A DNA stretch of 54,641 nt, taken from positions 1 through 54,641 of the forward strand of contig JAIOPP010000015.1 of NCBI GenBank assembly GCA_021413845.1, read 5' to 3'. Within the stretch, counting starts at the first letter, position 1, and each line of letters opens with the position of its first letter. A program made the position numbers and the translations under genes. The notes under the pieces are model-generated. The model worked only from the letters and a program-made list of their open reading frames with translations. It was not told where the DNA came from and did not search any database. Of the stretch, positions 41,127 through 49,063 are shown one piece after another. Origin of the DNA: Planctomycetia bacterium (GTDB taxonomy: Bacteria > Planctomycetota > Planctomycetia > Pirellulales > PNKZ01).

Positions 41127-41840
41127 ATGAATGCGCCGCATAAAGTCGTCGTCGTCACCGGGGCATCGCAAGGAATCGGGGAGGGTTTGGTCCGTGGGTT
41201 TCTCGACCAAGGCTACCAGGTCGTCGCCAACTCGCGATCGATTAAGCCGGATTCCTCGGCCGATGTACTGGCCGTTGCGGGCGACATCGCCGACCCGGCG
41301 GTCGCCGAGCGGGTAATCGCGAGCGCGATCGAGAAGTTCGGCAGAGTCGATTCGCTGATCAACAACGCGGGGATTTTCATTTCCAAGCCCTTCACCGAGT
41401 ACACCGCAGACGACTTCGCTCGCGTGTTGTCGGTGAACCTCGCCGGGTTCTTCCACATCTCACAGCGGGCCGTGAGACAGATGTTGACGCAAGGGGGCGG
41501 TCATATCGTCAACCTCACGACAACGCTCGTCGATCAGCCGGTGAAAGGGGTTCCCTCGGCGTTGGCGAACCTGACTAAAGGCGGCCTCGACTCCGTAACG
41601 CGAGCGCTCGCGATCGAGTATGCAGACAAGGGCATTCGCGTCAATGCAGTGGCGCCGGGTGTGATTAAGACGCCGATGCACGCACCCGAGACTCATCCCT
41701 TCCTCGCCGGGCTTCACCCGATGGGGCGGATGGGCGAAGTCCGCGAAGTGGTCGAGGCGGTCTTATACTTGGAATCGGCCACGTTCGTAACCGGTGAGAC
41801 ACTCAACCTCGACGGCGGCGCGCATGCGGGCCGCTGGTAA
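41127..41840 (+). CDS. SDR family oxidoreductase lacking the catalytic Tyr
   Basis: Protein of 237 residues with AAGGAG upstream. Rossmann motif VVVVTGASQGIGEG, NNAG at 79-82, NAVAPGVIKTPMH and a C-terminal TGETLNLDGGAHAG mark the classical SDR family. At the active site Lys151 is kept but the position of Tyr (147) is Ala and Ser is replaced in NLTTTLVDQP. This altered site recurs in a recognised SDR subgroup, so it is probably not an error; whether it catalyses reduction is unclear. It lies 17 bases behind ohr. Confidence 0.86.
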   Translation: MNAPHKVVVVTGASQGIGEGLVRGFLDQGYQVVANSRSIKPDSSADVLAVAGDIADPAVAERVIASAIEKFGRVDSLINNAGIFISKPFTEYTADDFARVLSVNLAGFFHISQRAVRQMLTQGGGHIVNLTTTLVDQPVKGVPSALANLTKGGLDSVTRALAIEYADKGIRVNAVAPGVIKTPMHAPETHPFLAGLHPMGRMGEVREVVEAVLYLESATFVTGETLNLDGGAHAGRW

Positions 41841-41857
41841 ATAGCGAAGGAGATTCA

Positions 41858-42910
41858 TCATGCCTCCATCTCGCTTCGCAGGCGCGCCATCAACTCGGCC
41901 GCGGGAAGCGCTCGGGCGAGCGGCGCGCCTTGACCGGCCCATTGCGCGCCGTAGCCGAATTCGCCGGCCGTCTTCGCTGCTGCGTGCAGCGCTTTCCCGG
42001 CATCGTAAGCGGTCGGATAGCTCGGGATCGCTTCTTGTTCGATGTCCGATCCGAGTGCCGTGAAACGGTTGGCAAGACAGCGCGCCGGGCGGCCCGAGAT
42101 CGCCGAGGTCACGACGGTGTGCTCGGCGGCAGGGCTGAAGAGCGCGGCTCGGAAGCCTGCGTCGGCAGAAGATTCGGGACAAGCGATGAACGCAGTTCCC
42201 AATTGCGCGGCGGCCGCTCCGAGCGCCAGCGACGCGACGACTCCGCCACCGTTCATGATCCCGCCGGCGGCGATCACCGGAACATCGAGCTTCTGCGCGA
42301 GGAGTTGGGTCAGAGCCAACGTTCCAAGTCGATCGTCGGGCGCATCGGGATCGAACATTCCGCGATGTCCGCCGGCTTCGTACCCTTGAGCGACGACGGC
42401 ATCGACACCTACGGCAACCGTGGCCCTCCCCTCAGTAAGATTCGTCGCCGTCGCTAAGAGCAGGATACCCGCGGCGCGCAGCGCTTCGATCCGCTCGCGG
42501 GCCGGCAAGCCGAAGTGGAAGCTGACGACCGCCGGGCGCTCCGCGAGCAGAACGGCGAGCTTCGCATCGTCCGTTAGAAACGAGGTATAAATCTCGGTCA
42601 GGCGGCTCGGCGGCTGCACACCGTACCGAGCAAACTCGGGCTCAAGCCGAGCAATCCACGCCGCCTCGCGGGCGGAGTTCGCGACGGCCGGCTGGTGGCA
42701 GAACACGTTGACGTTGAACGGACGATCCGTCTTCGATCGGACGGCGACGATCATCCGCCGTGTGGTTTCCGCGTCGACCGACCCGACGCCGATGGAGCCG
42801 AGCCCGCCGGCGTTCGACACCGCCGCAGCCATCTCCGGCGTGGAGATGCCCGCCATCGGGGCCTGAATGATCGGCAACTCGATCCCGAGCGTGTGGAGGA
42901 GCGTGTTCAC
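41858..42910 (-). CDS. nitronate monooxygenase family protein
   Basis: Protein of about 350 residues from GTG 42910, which has GAGAG upstream and gives the usual start VNTLLHTLGIELPIIQAPM; ATG 42946 would add twelve residues. FMN-barrel motifs are PIIQAPMAGISTPEMAAAVS, VVAQGYEAGGHRG and IAAGGIMNGGGV. These enzymes oxidise alkyl nitronates such as propionate-3-nitronate, or act on related substrates. It is transcribed towards the SDR gene and divergently from the DUF1501 operon. Confidence 0.9.
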   Translation of the reverse strand: MNTLLHTLGIELPIIQAPMAGISTPEMAAAVSNAGGLGSIGVGSVDAETTRRMIVAVRSKTDRPFNVNVFCHQPAVANSAREAAWIARLEPEFARYGVQPPSRLTEIYTSFLTDDAKLAVLLAERPAVVSFHFGLPARERIEALRAAGILLLATATNLTEGRATVAVGVDAVVAQGYEAGGHRGMFDPDAPDDRLGTLALTQLLAQKLDVPVIAAGGIMNGGGVVASLALGAAAAQLGTAFIACPESSADAGFRAALFSPAAEHTVVTSAISGRPARCLANRFTALGSDIEQEAIPSYPTAYDAGKALHAAAKTAGEFGYGAQWAGQGAPLARALPAAELMARLRSEMEA

Positions 42911-42951
42911 AGAAATTCTCTCGCGGCGCAACGACAGCGGTCGCATTGTAC

Positions 42952-43008
42952 TTGGATCTTCACTGCCGTTTGGATCTTCACAGTCATAAGATGCAATTCA
43001 TTGACTGT
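42952..43008. promoter_or_regulatory. operator-like repeats in a divergent promoter region
   Basis: A direct repeat TTGGATCTTCAC occurs at 42952-42963 and 42970-42981. It is followed by the inverted repeat ACAGTCA (42980-42986) and TGACTGT (43002-43008) with 15 bases between. The position, between the divergent nitronate-monooxygenase and DUF1501 genes, suits an operator. Confidence 0.5.
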
Positions 43009-43138
43009 CACTTATGGGTCCTTTACCATTTGCATATGGGGATTTTCCCGGAACTCCCACTTGGCGCTAAGGTGCTCTGCTTCTGAGTCTTTTTAGAATT
43101 ATCCCCTAAAGCGACCTGCGATCGAAGGGAGGCTCACG

Positions 43139-44422
43139 ATGAGACACACCCAACTTCCGCGTCGTAGTCTGTTGCAAATCGGGCTCTTCGGAACTCTCGG
43201 CCTATCGTTGCCGGAATGTTTACGACGGCAAACGCAAGCCGCACCGGCCGGCGGCAAGAAGCTTAGCGCAATCTTCGTCTGGCTGGGTGGCGGTCCTTCG
43301 CATCACGACACCTTCGACCCCAAGCCCGACGCCACAGCCGAAATCCGCGGCATGTTTCGCCCGATCGCGACGTCGGTACCAGGCATCCGAGTCGCCGAAT
43401 CGCTCCCTCGATTGGCTCCGAGGATGGAGCAGCTGGCCGTGATCCGCTCCGTCACGCATGCCGATGCAGCCCACGAGCCGGGTGTTGCGCTCATGCAGAC
43501 GGGATATCACTCCCGTCCGGGAACCAACTTTCCGAGCATGGGTGCGATCGTCGGTTACGAACGCCGCAGCCGATCGCAGGAAAACGGCCTTCCCGCTCAC
43601 ATCGCCGTTCCGAACGGCGACCTCGGCGCGGGGCATCTGGGGAGCAGTTACAATCCGTTTCGGGTCGGAGGAAACCCTAGCGCTCCGGATTTCCAGGTTC
43701 AAGACCTCGGCAACCCCGGCGGCTTGTCGGTCGCACAGCTTCACCAACGTCATGAGTTGCTGCGGCGCGTCAACAACGATTTCCGTGTACTGAAAAATTC
43801 GGACGTGCAGCAATCCGTGGACCGGTTCGGCGAACAGGCCTTCAAGCTGATGGTCACTCCCGAAGCCCGCACGGCCTTCGATCTGACCCGTGAAAGCGCC
43901 GCGACACGCGATCGATATGGCCGCACGCAGGTGGGCCAAAGCATGCTGATGGCTCGACGTCTGATCGAAGCAAACGTCCCTTTCGTTACGGTCAACGACG
44001 ACGAATGGGATCATCACAGCAACATTTTTCCTCGGCTTAAAGAGAAGTTGCCGCCGGTCGATCAGGGGCTCGCCGCTCTCGTCGGCGATCTTGCCGATCG
44101 CGGTCTGCTCGACCATACGCTGGTCGTGATGATGGGTGAATTCGGGCGGACGCCGAAGATCAACACCATGGGAGGCCGCGATCATTGGTCGCGTGCGTTC
44201 TCGGTCGTGCTCACCGGCGCAGGGGTTCGCGGCGGACAAGTCATCGGGGCTTCCGATGCAGACGGGGCGTTTCCCGCCGATCGCCCGGTAACGCCCGCCG
44301 ATCTCGCGCACTCGATTTATAAGCTGCTCGGCCTCGATCCCGATCGCGAGCTTCCGACCACCTCGGGCCGACCGGTTCAGATCGTACGCGACGGAACTTT
44401 CATACGTGAACTTTTGGGTTAA
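43139..44422 (+). CDS. DUF1501 protein
   Basis: Protein of 427 residues with GGGAGG seven bases before ATG 43139. QLPRRSLLQIGLFGTLGLSL is a twin-arginine-like signal, so export is likely. SAIFVWLGGGPSHHDTFDPK, MGEFGRTPKINTMGGRDHW and the final LGLDPDRELPTTSGRPVQIV are DUF1501 landmarks; the fold is alkaline-phosphatase/sulfatase-like. In Planctomycetes DUF1501 genes pair with DUF1549/DUF1553 genes, as here. The substrate is not known; sulfated or phosphorylated glycans have been suggested. Confidence 0.94.
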   Translation: MRHTQLPRRSLLQIGLFGTLGLSLPECLRRQTQAAPAGGKKLSAIFVWLGGGPSHHDTFDPKPDATAEIRGMFRPIATSVPGIRVAESLPRLAPRMEQLAVIRSVTHADAAHEPGVALMQTGYHSRPGTNFPSMGAIVGYERRSRSQENGLPAHIAVPNGDLGAGHLGSSYNPFRVGGNPSAPDFQVQDLGNPGGLSVAQLHQRHELLRRVNNDFRVLKNSDVQQSVDRFGEQAFKLMVTPEARTAFDLTRESAATRDRYGRTQVGQSMLMARRLIEANVPFVTVNDDEWDHHSNIFPRLKEKLPPVDQGLAALVGDLADRGLLDHTLVVMMGEFGRTPKINTMGGRDHWSRAFSVVLTGAGVRGGQVIGASDADGAFPADRPVTPADLAHSIYKLLGLDPDRELPTTSGRPVQIVRDGTFIRELLG

Positions 44423-44460
44423 CGACGCCTCGTCGTCGCAGCGCGCACTCCCCGATCATT

Positions 44461-46326
44461 ATGAGAGGATGGCTTATGTTGCCGGCGATCGCCAAAGTAG
44501 GCGGCATTTTTCATCCGCTGCTTGAGGCATCGGTCGCGCCGCTATTCCTGTTTACCACTTTCGGCCATGCGCTCATTGCGATGGCCGCTCCTCCCGAGCT
44601 CGATTTGATCGTCCCCCAGCATTTCACTCGCGGCAAGACGACCATCGTCCGTTGCTTCGGCAAGAACATGGGGCCGAAAGCACAACTTGTATTGCCGTTT
44701 GCCGCAGAGGTGCGCGAAACGTCCGCGTCGGATAGCAGCCCCAGCTTCTCGGTGACCCCTGCGCCCGATGCCTTGCTGGGAGTTCATCCGATCCGGCTGC
44801 GGACGACGGAAGGAATCTCGAACCTCCGTCTTACGGCTGTCTCGGACATGCCGGTGGTCGTCGAGCAGGAACCGAACGATCGCGAGGAGCAAGCTCAACG
44901 TATCGAGGTCCCCGTCGTCGTGACGGGTCCGCTCGACCATCCGGCGCGCGATACGGAACTGTTTCGCTTTTCCGCCGTCGCAGGTCAGCGTCTTACGTTC
45001 GTCACGCAGACACGCCAGCTCGGCCTTTCGCCCGATCTACGCATGTCGCTCTACGACGCACACAGGCACATGCTCGCGACCGCGGAGGGAACGCCCGGCA
45101 TGTTTGAAGACGAACGGATCGACTACACGTTTCCGACGGCAGGCGAATATTTTCTAAAAGTTCACGATGCCGACTACAACAACGTCGGCTGGACGAATCA
45201 CTACAACGTAAAGATCGGGCCGATGAACTACGTTCGCACGGTGTTCCCGCTCGGCGGACGACGGGGCGAGCCGATTCGGGTCGCGGTGTTCGATCGCGAT
45301 GGCGAGCAAACGATGATCGAGACGCGAGTTCCTGCAAACCCGATCGTCGACTATTGGCGGATGCCGCTGGACGATTTTCCGGGCTCGCTCCCTTGGCCTC
45401 TCGCCGCCGGGGAGCATCCCGAGGTATTGGAAGCCGACCTTTCGAGCGTAACGGATCAGAGCATCGATGCCCGACACGTCGACTGGCCGACGACCATCAA
45501 CGGTCGGATCGAACAGCCGGAGGAGCAAGACAGTTACCTCTTGAAGGTCAAGCCGGGGCAAAAGATTCGGGCCGTGGTCGATGCCTATTATCTCGGCTCT
45601 CCGTTGGACGGTCACTTGCTGGCTTACGATCCGCTCGGCAAGAAGCTCCTGGCACAGAACAACGACATGCACTTACGGGGCAACGTCGACCCGGGCCTCT
45701 GGTTCGAAGTGCCGGCCGGCGTGACCTCGGTGGTCGTCTCGTTGCGGGATGTCTTCGGTCGCGGTGGGCGCGAGTATCCGTACCGGTTGACGATCGAAAC
45801 CGGCGGCCCTGACTTTCTCCTCTCGCTCGGCAAGGAGAATTTCCGCTCGGAGAACGACAAGTCGCGACTTTACGATCGGGCCGACACGCTCAACCTACGC
45901 CTCGGCAAAACCGAGACGCTCCCGATCAGCGTTGCGCGCGGACCCGAACAGGCTCCCTACCATTTCGGCCCTCTACAGGGCTTCACGGGTCCGATCACGG
46001 TTCGCTGCCTCAACGCTCCACCCGGCATTACGATCGAGTCGATCACGATCGCCGCAGGCAAGACCGAAGGAGCGCTCACGGTTCTCGCCGCAGACAATGC
46101 TCCGCGAACTCCGTTCGAGCTGACGATCATCGGCGAAGCCTTGCGCGACGACGGCACGAAGATTTTTCGGGTTGCCGAACGACGACTATTCCTCTGCGAG
46201 CCGGCGTTCGGAAACATGAAATGGAATTACGTCTCGCGGCAACTCACTTGCCTTGTGCTCGATCCGCAAACCGTTTCGGCGAAGCCTGCCTCTGAGGAAC
46301 CCGTTTCTAAGGGAACCGTGAAATGA
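44461..46326 (+). CDS. secreted pre-peptidase-domain (PPC) protein
   Basis: Protein of 621 residues. The start holds a hydrophobic signal (LLEASVAPLFLFTTFGHALI). EQEPNDREEQAQRIEVPVVV, ELFRFSAVAGQRLTFVTQTR and a second copy beginning RIEQPEEQDSYLLKVKPGQK are PPC-type beta-sandwich domains. The rest is beta-rich without a catalytic motif. It is the middle gene of the DUF1501 operon; its stop overlaps the next start. PPC domains usually assist secreted enzymes, so it may dock partners or substrate. Confidence 0.82.
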   Translation: MRGWLMLPAIAKVGGIFHPLLEASVAPLFLFTTFGHALIAMAAPPELDLIVPQHFTRGKTTIVRCFGKNMGPKAQLVLPFAAEVRETSASDSSPSFSVTPAPDALLGVHPIRLRTTEGISNLRLTAVSDMPVVVEQEPNDREEQAQRIEVPVVVTGPLDHPARDTELFRFSAVAGQRLTFVTQTRQLGLSPDLRMSLYDAHRHMLATAEGTPGMFEDERIDYTFPTAGEYFLKVHDADYNNVGWTNHYNVKIGPMNYVRTVFPLGGRRGEPIRVAVFDRDGEQTMIETRVPANPIVDYWRMPLDDFPGSLPWPLAAGEHPEVLEADLSSVTDQSIDARHVDWPTTINGRIEQPEEQDSYLLKVKPGQKIRAVVDAYYLGSPLDGHLLAYDPLGKKLLAQNNDMHLRGNVDPGLWFEVPAGVTSVVVSLRDVFGRGGREYPYRLTIETGGPDFLLSLGKENFRSENDKSRLYDRADTLNLRLGKTETLPISVARGPEQAPYHFGPLQGFTGPITVRCLNAPPGITIESITIAAGKTEGALTVLAADNAPRTPFELTIIGEALRDDGTKIFRVAERRLFLCEPAFGNMKWNYVSRQLTCLVLDPQTVSAKPASEEPVSKGTVK

Positions 46327-48794
46327 TTTCCCGAGCACGACTTCCTCTATTGCCGGCGTTGGCGTTTTTACTGGTGATCGCAAGCGGCGCCCGCGGCGCT
46401 CCGCCGCCGATGGTTGCGATCCCCAACATGCCCACGGACATCGTGCGGCTCAAGATTCTGCCCGACAAGATCGTGCTGCGCGATCGGCGCAGCCGGCAAC
46501 AACTGGTCGTCATGGCGACCGATCGAAACGGCTATGAATACGACGTATCGCAACTCGCGCAGTGGCAGACCGGCTCGGACGCAGTGAGCATTGATTCAAC
46601 CGGCGTCGTTCGTCCGCTCCATCTCGGCGCTGCGCAACTCACGGCGCAGGTAGGAGACGCCGCCGTCGAGTGTTCGATCTCGGTCGATGCTCTTGCGCAG
46701 TCGCAGCCCGTCAGCTTCGTCAACGACGTGATGGCCGTGCTCGGTAAGTCGGGCTGCAACGCCGGGGCATGTCATGGGCATGCGTCGGGCAAAGGGGGAT
46801 TCAAGCTGAGCTTGCGCGGATACGATCCAGCGGCCGATCACCAATCGCTGCTGCGTCAGCATTTCGGCCGCCGAATCGACTTGCAATCGCCCGAGCAGAG
46901 CCTGATTCTTCGCAAACCGATGGGCGAGTTGCCCCACGGCGGAGGCCGACGGCTTGAGCCCGGCTCGGAGTCCGTCGCGTTGCTGCGGCAGTGGATCAAC
47001 GACGGCGCGCAGGAAGACCTCGGGCGCGCAGCCAAACTGGAAAGGCTCGAAGTCCTCCCCGGCGATCGACTCTTCGCCCAACCGGGACTGACGCAACAAC
47101 TCATCGTTCGCGCCTACTTCGCCGATGGCGCCACTCGCGACGTCACGGCTCAAGCGATCTACGAACTCACCAACGACGACGGCGTCGCTCGCGTCGATGA
47201 GCAAGGGCGTGTCACTGCCGAGCGCGAAGGAGAGACCGCCGTATTGATTCGCTTCCTGGGAAAGATGGCGCTCAGTCGAGTTCTCGTCATTCGTCGCAAG
47301 CCCGAGTTCGTTTGGAAGGATTTAACTGCGCACAATTTCATCGATGAGCATGTGTTTCGTAAACTGCGCGCCATCCAAGTGCTTCCGTCCGAGCTGTCGA
47401 CCGATGTCGAATTTCTCCGACGCGTGAGCATCGATACGATCGGCGTCCCCCCGACGAGCGAAGACGTTCGCACGTTCCTCGCCGATCGCAGCCTAGACAA
47501 ACGGGCACGGAAGATCGATCAACTCCTGGCCGACGATCAATTCGGCGAGCAATGGGCGCTGTACTGGCTCGAGCTCTCCGGCGCGACCGAGTCGGGTGCG
47601 TCCGTCGGTCGGAGCGGCATGTGGGCTTTGTATGGCTGGCTGCGAGACGCGTTCAATCAAAACCTCCCCTACGATCGCTTTCTGCGGGAGATCGTAGCGG
47701 GCAAGGGAAGCGTGATCGATTCGCCGCCGGCCGCGTTCGGCTTCAGCATTCCCCGGGTCGAGGCGATCCCGCAAGCGTTTCTCGGAATGCGCGTGCAATG
47801 CGCACAATGCCACGATCATCCATTCGATGTTTGGACGCAACACGACTACAACTCATTGGCTCGCTTCTTCACCAACACGATCAAGAAGGACGGGCCGCGG
47901 TTCTACGTCGATGGTCAGACGCTCGTTCCGCCCGATAAGTTTCTGCCGTGGCTCCAAACCAAACGAGATGCATTGCGGCACCTCGATGGCTCCGTGGTCG
48001 AAGTCGCCGCGACTAAGGACTATCGCGAAGCGCTGGCTGATTGGATGCTCGGGCCCGCCCGCCGCTGGACGGCCCGTGCGATCGCGAATCGAGTTTGGGG
48101 CAAGTATCTCGGCCGCGGTATCGTCGAACCGGTCGACGATATGCGGTTCAGCAATCCTCCGGTGAACGAACCGTTGTTGGATGCCTTAGCCGACGAAATG
48201 ATCGAACATCGGTACGACTTCAAACACCTAGCGCGAGTCATTCTTAACTCACACGCTTATCAAGCGAGTTCGAGCGCAAACGCCACGAACGCCGATGACT
48301 TGATGAACTTTTCGCACGCCCCGTTGCGAAGGCTTACCGCCGAGCAATTGCTCGATGCCTTATCGCTAGCGACCGGCATCGAAGAGGAAATTCCCGGCGC
48401 ACCCCAAGGAACACGGGCAGCGCAATGGGCACCGCTGAATACGGGCTCGCGCTTCCTCGAAACATTCGGTCGCCCCGTCCGCAGAGTCACGGCTTGCACT
48501 TGCGAGCGCACGGCGGAAACGACGCTCTCTCAGAGCCTGCACTTGATGAACGGAACGACGGTAGAGACGAAACTACGCTCCGAGCAGGGAGCTATTCAAG
48601 AACTATGGAAGCAAGCCGGCCCGGACTCGCAAAAGATCGAGGAATTGTATTTGCGTATTCTCTCGCGCTCTGCGACACGGAGCGAACTCAAATCCGCCGA
48701 AGACTATTTGCGCCGAGCGACTCAGCCCAGAGAAGGATTTCTCGACCTAGCTTGGGCTTTCCTGAATAGTCAGGAATTCCTCTTCAATCACTGA
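46323..48794 (+). CDS. DUF1549/DUF1553 protein with cytochrome-like motif
   Basis: Protein of 823 residues with a signal peptide (LLPALAFLLVIASGARG). Order: bacterial Ig-like domain (residues 40-130); a PSCyt-like segment with Cys145-x4-Cys150-His151 (SGCNAGACHGHASGKGGF); a second Ig-like region; DUF1549 at about 330-540 with CxxCH (VQCAQCHDHPFDVWTQ); DUF1553 to the end. Both Cys motifs may bind haem, giving a periplasmic redox protein. It shares four bases with the PPC gene. Such proteins are multiplied in Planctomycetes and linked to degradation of complex substrates. Confidence 0.92.
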   Translation: MISRARLPLLPALAFLLVIASGARGAPPPMVAIPNMPTDIVRLKILPDKIVLRDRRSRQQLVVMATDRNGYEYDVSQLAQWQTGSDAVSIDSTGVVRPLHLGAAQLTAQVGDAAVECSISVDALAQSQPVSFVNDVMAVLGKSGCNAGACHGHASGKGGFKLSLRGYDPAADHQSLLRQHFGRRIDLQSPEQSLILRKPMGELPHGGGRRLEPGSESVALLRQWINDGAQEDLGRAAKLERLEVLPGDRLFAQPGLTQQLIVRAYFADGATRDVTAQAIYELTNDDGVARVDEQGRVTAEREGETAVLIRFLGKMALSRVLVIRRKPEFVWKDLTAHNFIDEHVFRKLRAIQVLPSELSTDVEFLRRVSIDTIGVPPTSEDVRTFLADRSLDKRARKIDQLLADDQFGEQWALYWLELSGATESGASVGRSGMWALYGWLRDAFNQNLPYDRFLREIVAGKGSVIDSPPAAFGFSIPRVEAIPQAFLGMRVQCAQCHDHPFDVWTQHDYNSLARFFTNTIKKDGPRFYVDGQTLVPPDKFLPWLQTKRDALRHLDGSVVEVAATKDYREALADWMLGPARRWTARAIANRVWGKYLGRGIVEPVDDMRFSNPPVNEPLLDALADEMIEHRYDFKHLARVILNSHAYQASSSANATNADDLMNFSHAPLRRLTAEQLLDALSLATGIEEEIPGAPQGTRAAQWAPLNTGSRFLETFGRPVRRVTACTCERTAETTLSQSLHLMNGTTVETKLRSEQGAIQELWKQAGPDSQKIEELYLRILSRSATRSELKSAEDYLRRATQPREGFLDLAWAFLNSQEFLFNH

Positions 48795-49063
48795 CGCGAT
48801 TACAACCACGCCGGCACTACCTCCGTTCCCGATGCGATATTGGCCGATCGAGCGTGTTATTCGGCGCGATGGAGAGCCGGCGGGCGGGGGAATTCCGCAG
48901 GGGGTTGAATTATCGAGATCCGCTAGCCGGCACCCCTAAATCTATGTAACCTAGAGCGGTGCCCCCCCGCCCGTTGCATCAGCACCGCAGTATCAGCTTC
49001 GCCGAGGCAGCAAACACGCTCGTAGCGAATCGCGCAACTACTCACGCCTAGCGGTTTTCATTT
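48795..49063. other. 269-bp intergenic region before the second kinase
   Basis: No gene is visible. It contains a G-run and a C-run but no recognisable terminator or promoter. Confidence 0.4.

Noticed and set aside
43220-44311. Minus-strand open frame of 363 codons
   Set aside because: Antisense of the DUF1501 gene, which has strong family motifs and a ribosome-binding site.
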